This document shows positions 21,342-29,055 of a stretch of 64,000 bases of DNA, piece by piece. The translations under genes and the position numbers were made by a program. The DNA lies in contig NZ_RIBP01000004.1 in assembly GCF_007273535.1 (NCBI RefSeq), positions 2,270,001 to 2,334,000 on the forward strand, given 5' to 3'. The notes beneath the pieces are model-generated. The model saw only the letters and a list, made by a program, of their open reading frames with translations, did no database searches and had not been told where the DNA came from. Origin of the DNA: Niallia circulans (GTDB lineage: Bacteria > Bacillota > Bacilli > Bacillales > Cytobacillaceae). How positions within the stretch are numbered: the first letter of the stretch is position 1; the number at the start of each line of letters is the position of its first letter.

Positions 21342-21671
21342 TTATTGCTGATTACTGTAATCAGGAAAAGCATATGTTTTTCCTACTTGGATATCCTCTG
21401 GAGAAACCCCTTTATTTAATTGCTTGAAGTCTTCAATTAGTGTATCAATGCTGACAGGGAGGGTTTTGGTTGTCTCTTTCTCCATAATAGTCAATACCGT
21501 TTCTCCTGCTTTCACTTCATGTTCAAAAACTCCTGTGTTAGCAGAATCAGGGGAAGATGCTTGAACCTCGATGGAAGGCTCTTCTTTTACATTTAATGTA
21601 CCGTGATTTAAATCATAGTAGATGACATAGATTGTCAATAGACATATAAAAATAGTGAAGAGCCTTTTCAT
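21342..21671 (-). CDS. yqfZ: YqfZ, LysM-domain membrane-anchored protein
   Basis: 109 residues. Residues 1-18 form an N-terminal hydrophobic anchor (RLFTIFICLLTIYVIYYDL). A spacer and a C-terminal LysM-like module follow, with HEVKAGETVLTIMEK and LNKGVSPEDIQVGKTYAFPDY. It is probably exported and peptidoglycan-binding. ATG 21671 is directly behind GGCAGGAGGAACTCGAT; the longer frame from 21746 is not supported. In B. subtilis yqfZ follows ispG, as here. Confidence 0.8.
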   Translation of the reverse strand: MKRLFTIFICLLTIYVIYYDLNHGTLNVKEEPSIEVQASSPDSANTGVFEHEVKAGETVLTIMEKETTKTLPVSIDTLIEDFKQLNKGVSPEDIQVGKTYAFPDYSNQQ

Positions 21672-21950
21672 ATCGAGTTCCTCCTGCCATGTTTTATAGT
21701 AAAGAATATGCACAAAGAAAAAATGATAGAACCTTTTTTCTATCATTTTATCCAGCAGCTAAATTTTTAAGAGGAATCTTGGTATATAATTTTTTTCGGA
21801 ATAAGGTAAATAAAGCGTAGGGATGTTTCTCGGCACTGTCCCTTTATACAGTGTATTCGAAGTTTTGACACTGCAGCGTATATTCATATAGTTCTATCAC
21901 TTATGTATTCTTGCTTCTATCATTTCTTTGTAAATAGTAGTTTTGGATGC
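21672..21950. other. Gap between yqfZ and yqgB
   Basis: About 280 bases without a credible ORF. It should hold the yqfZ promoter (-); I do not see a clear one. The repeat-like CAGTGT/ACACTG around 21847-21873 (ACAGTGTATTCG...GACACTGCAG) is imperfect and unexplained. Confidence 0.3.
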
Positions 21951-21985
21951 AAAAAAAAACCTGCTCCGTTTTACTAGAGCAAGTT
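21951..21985 (-). terminator. Terminator of yqgB
   Basis: On the minus strand AACTTGCTC...GAGCAGG is followed by nine Ts. Confidence 0.82.
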
Positions 21986-22008
21986 GAAAATGGGTATAAG
22001 TCTATTAA

Positions 22009-22785
22009 CTATTCTTTGATTGGTGTCTTTGTTTCGATTTCTTTTATGGACAGGAAAACGATAAATAACGTAATGAACCAATTGAGAAGACTGCCATTCG
22101 GTACATTTGTTTCAAGGCTGTCCATAATAAAGAAGAACAGAGTCGGAATTGTCATACTGTAAACCGTGATTTTCCAAGTCTCCCTATATGTTAAGCCTTT
22201 TCCTAAAATTCTTGCAAAGAAGGTGCCGAAAATGGCCAGGATAAAGGCTTCAATTGCTTTAGAAGCAGCTAGGAAGATAAAAAAGACTACGGCCATTATA
22301 CCTGTTAGCATTGGTATTATCGAATCAAAGTATTGGGCAAGATCCGTCAAATCGCTTTTTGTGGCAGTTATATTTCCAAAGTAGGAATATTCAAACGACT
22401 GTGCTTGTCCTGCAGTCACAATTACAAACTCTTTTTGAAGGAGTGCGACAGTATTGCCAGAGCTGCTGATTTTCTTTTCGTTGTAGGTTCCTGTTGAATC
22501 AATGATAATTGTTAAATCCTCTTTATTGATTACTTTAGGCTCCTTTAAATCTGAATGAAGGGAATTGTCTTCGATTCGGAAATCTGGGACATCCTCTTCC
22601 ATTGTGGAAGCCAATGTATGTATTCCATCATTCATGCCCTTGTTCAAATAATAGATGGTAGGAATGGAGGTAATAATCGACAGGATGAGTAAGTATGCGA
22701 TTGTTTTCCAAATTCCTTGAGTTCGGAAGCTTGCTATATCTTTTGGTGAATAGATGCTCCGATAAAATTGCTTAAAAATATTCAT
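22009..22785 (-). CDS. yqgB: YqgB, DUF1189 membrane protein
   Basis: 258 residues. The N-terminus has the DUF1189 signature FKQFYRSIYSPKDIASFR, followed by a membrane segment (about 29-48) and a soluble extracytoplasmic domain (about 50-160). Three further membrane segments follow, ending with SIKEIETKTPIKE. Function unknown; the family occurs widely in Firmicutes. It lies between yqfZ and yqgC, as in B. subtilis (where yqgA is also present but missing here). Confidence 0.85.
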   Translation of the reverse strand: MNIFKQFYRSIYSPKDIASFRTQGIWKTIAYLLILSIITSIPTIYYLNKGMNDGIHTLASTMEEDVPDFRIEDNSLHSDLKEPKVINKEDLTIIIDSTGTYNEKKISSSGNTVALLQKEFVIVTAGQAQSFEYSYFGNITATKSDLTDLAQYFDSIIPMLTGIMAVVFFIFLAASKAIEAFILAIFGTFFARILGKGLTYRETWKITVYSMTIPTLFFFIMDSLETNVPNGSLLNWFITLFIVFLSIKEIETKTPIKE

Positions 22786-22944
22786 TCAATTGACACACCC
22801 TTATAAAGATTCACTACTATTTTATCTTTGCCTAAATGCATATACAAGCATAAGCCGTTGATTCACGAAAAAAACTATGTTAAACATATGATAAGAATAG
22901 AAACATTACTTCTTTTCGTAAAAATCATTATTAGGAGGCGAACA

Positions 22945-23424
22945 ATGGATATCATTTATTGGGTAATAATTGTAGCACTATTTATTGTAGCGTATATAGG
23001 ATTGGTATACCCAATTATTCCAAGCGTTATATTTATTATTGGAGGTTTTTTGCTTTATGGGCTGTTCTTTACCTTCCAAGAATTTTCATTATTGTTCTGG
23101 ATTATTCAAGGAGTATTCGTCGTATTATTGTTTATCGCTGATTATATGACAAACTTAATCAGTGTTAAGAAATACGGCGGATCTAAAGCAGGTATATGGG
23201 GGAGTACAATCGGGCTTTTAGCAGGCCCATTTCTCATTCCAGTTGCAGGTATATTGATTGGTCCATTTATAGGAGCGGTTATCGCAGAGTTACTCGTTAA
23301 TAAATCGCATTGGAAAGTAGCCCTTAAGGCAGGTGTCGGTTCATTAGTCGGTTTCTTAGGAAGTGTCGCAGCAAAAGGGCTCATTCAAACGATTATGATT
23401 GTCTACTTCCTTATTGCAATTTAA
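22945..23424 (+). CDS. yqgC: YqgC, DUF456 membrane protein
   Basis: 159 residues and about five membrane segments. It has the DUF456 features [18 protein letters not shown] and the Gly-rich segment [11 protein letters not shown]...[20 protein letters not shown] 22945 is behind AGGAGGCGAACA; the longer frame from 22828 has no ribosome binding site. It converges with the Fnr gene (28-base gap, no terminator visible). Function unknown. Confidence 0.85.
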   Translation: MDIIYWVIIVALFIVAYIGLVYPIIPSVIFIIGGFLLYGLFFTFQEFSLLFWIIQGVFVVLLFIADYMTNLISVKKYGGSKAGIWGSTIGLLAGPFLIPVAGILIGPFIGAVIAELLVNKSHWKVALKAGVGSLVGFLGSVAAKGLIQTIMIVYFLIAI

Positions 23425-23452
23425 GTAATTATGAAAGCAGCTAATGATTTAA

Positions 23453-24148
23453 TTAATTAAGACCGCACACTTCTATGGGGCAGCTTTGGCAGTCCACAGC
23501 CCTTTTCAAGAAGGCAAGGTCCTTAACAAGTATCTTTTGGGAGGATATAGAGATGATTCCGTCATCTCTTAATTCCTTCATTAAACGCTGGATAACTTCG
23601 CGCGTTCCGTACGTTAAGTTTGCAAGTTCTTGATGTGTAAGGGGAAAATCAATAAGGATACCATCACAAGTCCTCTTACCGAAAGAATGGCATAACCTGA
23701 TAAGAATGCTGTACAATCCACCCTTTTTTCCATTCATGATTAAATCTTGACACTTAATGTTTGCTTTCAAATAGCCAGTGCTTAAATAGGAAGTGAGCGA
23801 GGCAAGCAGCGCTTTGTCGTGTAAAGCACAGTCCTCGAATTCAGCCCTTTCAATGACAAGCAGCTCGCAATCTGTGATGGGCTTAGCGAAGTGAAAATAC
23901 TTTGGTGCACGCTTAAAGATTTGATATTCAAGAATTAAATCTTCGTCTGTAAGAATCTTCATAATAAATTCCTTGCCGTTTTCATGAATTCTACCTACTG
24001 ACATTTTTCCATCCAAAAGGATATATATATTATTGACAAGGTCACCTTCTTGAAATAGTAAGCTCTCTTTTGGAAAAACCTGAATATTATTTAACGAAAA
24101 AAAATGCTGCAGCAGCAGACTGTAAAGTGATAATGTCCCTTCCTTCAT
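23453..24148 (-). CDS. fnr: Fnr-type oxygen-sensing transcriptional regulator
   Basis: 231 residues: an N-terminal cyclic-nucleotide-binding-like beta-barrel (about 20-115), a dimer helix, and an HTH_Crp domain (HQELANLTYGTREVIQRLMK, about 168-187). The C-terminus, DCQSCPIEVC, has the CX2CX4C arrangement of the [4Fe-4S] cluster of B. subtilis Fnr. The Asp of QDLIMNGKKGGLYS matches the fourth ligand in that protein. So it is an anaerobic activator, not a cAMP receptor. ATG 24148 follows AAGGGAG. It is next to sodA rather than to narK. Confidence 0.85.
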   Translation of the reverse strand: MKEGTLSLYSLLLQHFFSLNNIQVFPKESLLFQEGDLVNNIYILLDGKMSVGRIHENGKEFIMKILTDEDLILEYQIFKRAPKYFHFAKPITDCELLVIERAEFEDCALHDKALLASLTSYLSTGYLKANIKCQDLIMNGKKGGLYSILIRLCHSFGKRTCDGILIDFPLTHQELANLTYGTREVIQRLMKELRDDGIISISSQKILVKDLAFLKRAVDCQSCPIEVCGLN

Positions 24149-24181
24149 AGCTAGCACTCCCTTATTTGTCTCTTAAGTTCG

Positions 24182-24210
24182 ATTAAAAAATATTGTGAAT
24201 ATATTGTCAA
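24182..24210 (-). promoter_or_regulatory. Sigma-A promoter of fnr
   Basis: On the minus strand TTGACA (24205-24210), 17 bases, TTTAAT (24182-24187), about 35 bases ahead of the start codon. The spacer contains TTCACA, half of an Fnr-like TGTGA-N6-TCACA site, and the other half is poor, so autoregulation is only a possibility. Confidence 0.6.
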
Positions 24211-24424
24211 ACTAAAAATGTAAAATTTTAGGTTGTTTGTTAGGCGTTATTTTTCCTGGATCCTTTATATACCAACGAATAACCGCTAATGTGTCTATTT
24301 AACGAAACTTTCAAGTGGGAACTTATTCCATGTTGGGAAAAGGTGTTTGCTGATGTCAGCAAGTTGGTATAAAAAGAGTAATCATAAAGATACTAACCGA
24401 AGTATGCAGAGCTAATATTAAGGC

Positions 24425-24458
24425 AATCCGTCTAAATAAAAAATAATCCGTCTAAATA
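24425..24458 (+). repeat. Direct repeat upstream of sodA
   Basis: The 15-mer AATCCGTCTAAATAA occurs at 24425-24439 and 24444-24458 (19-base period). It lies 137 bases before the sodA start, in a gap of about 450 bases between fnr and sodA that otherwise shows no ORF. Confidence 0.75.
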
Positions 24459-24594
24459 AGGCAAATTATTTGAAAGGAATGGCTTAATTTGGTACTGTTT
24501 TATTAGAAAAAACTTCTCCCATACATATTGTCAAAATAGTGATAATAATTTAGGGGAAGCAAAAAATATACCTAATACATAGGAGGAATAACAA

Positions 24595-25203
24595 ATGTCT
24601 TTCTCATTACCACAATTACCATACGCTTATGATGCATTAGAACCGCATATCGACAAAGAAACAATGAATATTCACCACACAAAACACCATAACACATATG
24701 TAACAAACCTAAACAACGCTTTAGAAGGAAATGCAGAATTGCTTTCTAAAACAGTGGAAGAAATTGTGTCAAACCTTGATGCAGTTCCAGAAGCAGCACG
24801 TACAGCTGTACGTAACAACGGTGGCGGACATGCTAACCATTCACTATTCTGGGAAGTGATTTCTCCAAATGGCGGCGGACAGCCTTCTGGCGACCTAGCT
24901 TCAGCTATCGACAGCAAGTTCGGAAGCTTTGAAAACTTCAAAGAAGAATTCGCTAAAGCTGCTACAACTCGCTTCGGTTCTGGTTGGGCATGGCTAGTAG
25001 TTAACAATGGTGAAATTGAAGTAACTAGCACACCAAACCAAGACAGCCCGCTTATGGAAGGTAAAACACCAATCCTAGGCTTGGATGTTTGGGAGCATGC
25101 TTACTACCTAAACTACCAAAACCGTCGTCCAGAATACATTAATGCATTCTTTAATGTAATTAACTGGGATGAAGTTTCTAAAAGATACGCTTCAGCAAAA
25201 TAA
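24595..25203 (+). CDS. sodA: Superoxide dismutase (Mn) SodA
   Basis: Detoxifies superoxide in the cytoplasm. The 202-residue protein shows the Mn/Fe-SOD metal ligands: His in [13 protein letters not shown], His in [12 protein letters not shown], and Asp/His in [21 protein letters not shown] and the Gly-rich FGSGWAWLV support the Mn form. AGGAGGAATAACAA is ideal upstream. Codon use is strongly biased towards A/T-ending, highly expressed codons compared with its neighbours. Monocistronic. Confidence 0.97.
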   Translation: MSFSLPQLPYAYDALEPHIDKETMNIHHTKHHNTYVTNLNNALEGNAELLSKTVEEIVSNLDAVPEAARTAVRNNGGGHANHSLFWEVISPNGGGQPSGDLASAIDSKFGSFENFKEEFAKAATTRFGSGWAWLVVNNGEIEVTSTPNQDSPLMEGKTPILGLDVWEHAYYLNYQNRRPEYINAFFNVINWDEVSKRYASAK

Positions 25204-25214
25204 TCGATACATGT

Positions 25215-25250
25215 AAAACTTGCCGGCTTATAAGCCGGCAAGTTTTTTTT
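25215..25250 (+). terminator. Terminator after sodA
   Basis: AACTTGCCGGC / GCCGGCAAGTT with eight Ts; the centre CTTATAAG is also palindromic. Confidence 0.93.
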
Positions 25251-25322
25251 ATGTCTTTTTTAAATGGTGCATAAGCCATCCCTCTTTGATAAAAACTAGC
25301 GAGACAAAGGGGAGTTTTTATC

Positions 25323-26558
25323 ATGAAATTAGGGAAATTGATAGGCGATATTAAGTACACGAAGGAATTAGGATTATTGCTGACAATCGGGGGGCTCTAT
25401 GCGCTTAGCGTTGCTCTTTCTAACACATTTGTAAATATTTTTCTATGGAAACAATCCGGAGAATTTAAAGATTTAGGATTGTATAATATGGCTATTATTG
25501 TCCTTCAGCTTATTACCTTTACATTGGCAGGGCGTTGGGCAAAAAAAATCGACAGGGTTATTGTTTTCAGAATCGGCGTAATTTTTCTTGCAATGTTTTA
25601 TTTGACAGTGCTGTTCATAGGCGATAATGCGTCCAGATTTTTACTTCTGTTAGGATGTTTGCTAGGCATTGGCAATGGCTTTTATTGGCTTGCTTTTAAT
25701 GTACTGACATTTGAAGTTACCGAACCAGATACAAGGGACTTTTTTAATGGCTTTCTTGGCATTCTTGGATCTGTCGCAGGCATGGTTGGCCCAATGTTGG
25801 CAGGGTACATTATTTCAACATTAACGAAGACGACTGGTTATACGATCATATTCGGCATTTCACTTGGTTTGTTCTCCCTTGCGGTTGTATTGAGTTTCTT
25901 TCAAAAAAGGAGACCTGCTAGCGGTCAGTATTTATTGAAGCGTATTATTAAGGAGCGGAAAAACGACTTGAATTGGAAATTAATAACGAACGCGCATTTT
26001 TTTCAAGGATTGCGCGAAGGAACATATGCATTCGTTATTACAGTATTTGTCTTTATCGCAACAGGCAGTGAAATGGCTTTAGGTACATTTGGGCTCATCA
26101 ATTCAGGAATTTCTTTTTTGGCTTATTATATTGTTTCAAGGAGTATTAAAAATGAACGGCGCAGTAAGTCAATATTAGTGGGGGGAATTCTGTTATTCTT
26201 GTCCATTTTCATTATTGTCTTTGACTTCTCTTACATTCGGCTTCTTATTTATTCGGGAATCATTGCTGTCGCCTATCCATTAATCTTAGTTCCGTATACG
26301 AGCTTAACATATGATGTGATAGGAAGAGGCTGGAATGCAGGAGAAATGAGAATTGAATATATCGTTGTCCGCGAATTGTACTTGAATTTTGGACGGTTAG
26401 TATCAGTTCTAATATTTATTGCAGGTGTGATGATATTTAATCCAGAAAAATCAATACCAGTTATGTTATTTATTCTCGGCTGCGGCCATTCTGTTATTTA
26501 TTTCTTTACAAGAAAAATCCAGCTTTCTCCTGCACCGCGTGTTCATGGACAAGAGTAG
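25323..26558 (+). CDS. yqgE: MFS transporter YqgE
   Basis: 411 residues, about 12 membrane segments with a cytoplasmic loop (RRPASGQYLLKRIIKERKNDL, with 20 residues or so of basic character) at the middle, as in major facilitator proteins. The motif region AGRWAKKIDRVIVFRIG resembles loop 2-3 of the family. In B. subtilis yqgE lies between sodA and pbpA, as here. The substrate is unknown. GGGGAG lies 8 bases before ATG 25323. Confidence 0.85.
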   Translation: MKLGKLIGDIKYTKELGLLLTIGGLYALSVALSNTFVNIFLWKQSGEFKDLGLYNMAIIVLQLITFTLAGRWAKKIDRVIVFRIGVIFLAMFYLTVLFIGDNASRFLLLLGCLLGIGNGFYWLAFNVLTFEVTEPDTRDFFNGFLGILGSVAGMVGPMLAGYIISTLTKTTGYTIIFGISLGLFSLAVVLSFFQKRRPASGQYLLKRIIKERKNDLNWKLITNAHFFQGLREGTYAFVITVFVFIATGSEMALGTFGLINSGISFLAYYIVSRSIKNERRSKSILVGGILLFLSIFIIVFDFSYIRLLIYSGIIAVAYPLILVPYTSLTYDVIGRGWNAGEMRIEYIVVRELYLNFGRLVSVLIFIAGVMIFNPEKSIPVMLFILGCGHSVIYFFTRKIQLSPAPRVHGQE

Positions 26559-26596
26559 CGAAAAATGACTAATTCTTTTATCGACCTTTAAGCAGT

Positions 26597-26632
26597 CGGC
26601 AAACTCATGATTATAAGTTTGCCGATTTTTTT
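26597..26632 (+). terminator. Terminator after yqgE
   Basis: CGGCAAACT / AGTTTGCCG with a 10-base loop and seven Ts. Confidence 0.88.
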
Positions 26633-26781
26633 GTTTTGGCTCCAAAACTAATGGAACACTGATAATCCCAACTAATAAGAAGACTATGTTAAATTTGTGA
26701 ATTATGTTAAATATTGATAGAAAGAACCATAATTTTACTTTAAAATAAAGGAGAGTGACATATAAAAAGAGAGGTATATAT

Positions 26782-28875
26782 ATGGGGGAAAAAAAGAGAA
26801 AGAGGAAGTTTCAGCTTTCCTTACGGTTAAATCTATTGTTTTTGGTGATTTTCTTGCTTTTTTCGGCGTTGATTTTTCGGTTAGGCTTTGTGCAGATTGT
26901 ATATGGCGACGAATATAAACGTGTAGTAGATAAAACTGAGGATATTGTGATCAGCACGACTGTTCCTAGAGGTGAAATATATGATCGGAACGGAAACAGC
27001 ATCGTAAGCAACACAGGCAAAAATGCTATCCTGTTTACGAATTGGAAGTACAAACCTAATCAATTGAAGGAAACAGCTGGAAAGCTTGCAGACATAATTG
27101 ACATGGATTCAGACAAGGAGTTAAAAAAAATTACAGACATAGACAAACAGGATTTTTGGCTACTTCTGCATCCGAAACAAGCAGCAAAGAAAGTAACTGC
27201 AAAGGAAGATGTGGCATTAAAGGAGAAGTACGGCAGCAAGAATTATCAGAAGAAATTTAATGAACTTCTCCGCGACAGGGTTACAAATGAAGAACTCGAA
27301 AGTTTAACAGCACATGATTTAGAAACATTGGCCATATACAGACTTATGAGCAGCGGCTATTATTATTCTCCACTTGTAATTAAAAATGACGGAGTAACAA
27401 ATGAAGAACTTGCAAAAGTCAGTGAAAATCTTTCCTCCATGCCTGGTGTAGATACTGCTAAAGACTGGGACAGAACATATCAATATGGAGATACACTTAA
27501 AACGGTGCTTGGTAAAGTCAGCTCCACACAAAAAGGGATACCAGCAGAGCAAAAAGAGGAATATCTTGCAAAAGGCTATAACATGAATGACCGTGTCGGC
27601 TTGAGCTATATTGAAAAACAATATGAGGATGTTTTGCGCGGGAAAAAACAAATAGTCGAGTATGTTAGGGATAAAAAAGACCAAATTGTCTCTTCCAATA
27701 CAGTTTCAGCTGGGAAGGCTGGCAGTGATTTATTCCTTTCCATTGACATGAACCTCCAGCTCCAAGTCGAAAAAATAATTGAGGAAGAATTAAAAAAGAC
27801 AAAAGCAGGCTATGCAGGTACGCAGTTTCTAGACAGAGCATTTGTCGTGTTAATGGACCCACATACAGGGGAAGTATTGACGATGGCAGGGAAGCAGCTT
27901 GTCAGGGATGATAAAACAGGTAAGCAGGAGGTTCAGGACTTCGCATTAGGCAATATTACTACCTCTTATAATGTCGGCTCTGCAGTCAAAGGAGCAATGG
28001 TGCTTACAGGGTATAAAGAGGGTGTTATTCGCCCGTATACGACAATGCTTGATGAGGTAATGAGGATAAAGAAATCACCTGATTTCAAATCATGGACTGT
28101 GATGAACACCATAAATGATTTACAGGCACTCCAACGTTCTTCCAATGTGTATATGGCTAAAACAGCTATCGCAATAGGAAAAGGTCATTACGTAGCAGGG
28201 CAGCCTCTTGATGTCGATCCAAAAGCGTATACAACTATCCGTAATACTTTCGGAGAAATGGGCCTTGGTGTGCGGACGAATATAGATTTACCAAATGAAA
28301 TGACCGGATTTAAAGGAGAAGTGAATCCTAATCAGCCAGGTAATTTGATGTTTTTATCGATTGGCCAATATGATACGTATACAAATATGCAGCTTGCACA
28401 ATATGTTTCCACGATCGCCAATGGAGGTTACCGAATTCAACCACATATTGTTAAGGAAATTAGGAGCTCCTCGAATAACACAGAAGAGAAATATGGTGTT
28501 CTGGAGCAGGAAATTAAACCAGTTGTGTTAAACAAGCTTGACATGAAAGAAAGTTGGATGAATCAAGTGCAAAAAGGCTTTCGAATGGTGATGCAGCAGG
28601 GTGGAACAGGCAGTGTCTTCGCTGGAGCTTCCTATACACCTGCTGGCAAAACAGGAACAGCACAGGCCTTTTACGATGGTCCTGAGCGTGATAACTATAA
28701 GGAGCCGCCACAAGTCATGAATGTCAGCCTTGTTTCGTATGCACCATACGAAAACCCAGAAGTCGCAATGGCGGTTATGGTTCCATGGGTGTATACAACA
28801 GCAAATGGTCCATCACCTAACTTAACAATTGGAAAAAGGGTCATGGATAAATACTTTGAAATGAAAAAGGATTAA
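26782..28875 (+). CDS. pbpA: Class B penicillin-binding protein (PbpA-like), copy 1
   Basis: A membrane-anchored transpeptidase that cross-links peptidoglycan, by family for rod-shape elongation. The 697-residue protein has a basic N-terminus, one membrane anchor (about residues 14-36), the PBP dimer domain with PRGEIYDRNG, and the transpeptidase domain. Its catalytic motifs are VGSAVKG (Ser400, Lys403), RSSN and KTGTA (Lys623). ATG 26782 follows GAGAGGT; GTG 26755 is too close to its AAAGGAGA. It is followed by a close paralogue at 29056-31137. Confidence 0.93.
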   Translation: MGEKKRKRKFQLSLRLNLLFLVIFLLFSALIFRLGFVQIVYGDEYKRVVDKTEDIVISTTVPRGEIYDRNGNSIVSNTGKNAILFTNWKYKPNQLKETAGKLADIIDMDSDKELKKITDIDKQDFWLLLHPKQAAKKVTAKEDVALKEKYGSKNYQKKFNELLRDRVTNEELESLTAHDLETLAIYRLMSSGYYYSPLVIKNDGVTNEELAKVSENLSSMPGVDTAKDWDRTYQYGDTLKTVLGKVSSTQKGIPAEQKEEYLAKGYNMNDRVGLSYIEKQYEDVLRGKKQIVEYVRDKKDQIVSSNTVSAGKAGSDLFLSIDMNLQLQVEKIIEEELKKTKAGYAGTQFLDRAFVVLMDPHTGEVLTMAGKQLVRDDKTGKQEVQDFALGNITTSYNVGSAVKGAMVLTGYKEGVIRPYTTMLDEVMRIKKSPDFKSWTVMNTINDLQALQRSSNVYMAKTAIAIGKGHYVAGQPLDVDPKAYTTIRNTFGEMGLGVRTNIDLPNEMTGFKGEVNPNQPGNLMFLSIGQYDTYTNMQLAQYVSTIANGGYRIQPHIVKEIRSSSNNTEEKYGVLEQEIKPVVLNKLDMKESWMNQVQKGFRMVMQQGGTGSVFAGASYTPAGKTGTAQAFYDGPERDNYKEPPQVMNVSLVSYAPYENPEVAMAVMVPWVYTTANGPSPNLTIGKRVMDKYFEMKKD

Positions 28876-28907
28876 CAGGAATTGCTTAGCAATTTCCTGT
28901 TTTTTTG
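28874..28907 (+). terminator. Terminator after pbpA copy 1
   Basis: AACAGGAATTGC / GCAATTTCCTGTT with one bulge, then eight Ts. It separates the two PBP genes into different transcription units. Confidence 0.8.
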
Positions 28908-29055
28908 TGTAATTATCGCCAAAATTCCACAATATAGAAAGGCGAAGAAAGCATTTTTCGACTTTTGCAGTATATCCCAGCAGGTTATTAATAGAAATAT
29001 TAACGAAATTCCATTACAATAGATTTAGAATGATTGAAGGAAGTGTGGTATTACA

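Noticed and set aside
24194-24209. Fnr box TGTGA-N6-TGTCA near the fnr promoter
   Set aside because: Only the first half matches the consensus; too weak for a feature, kept only as a remark.
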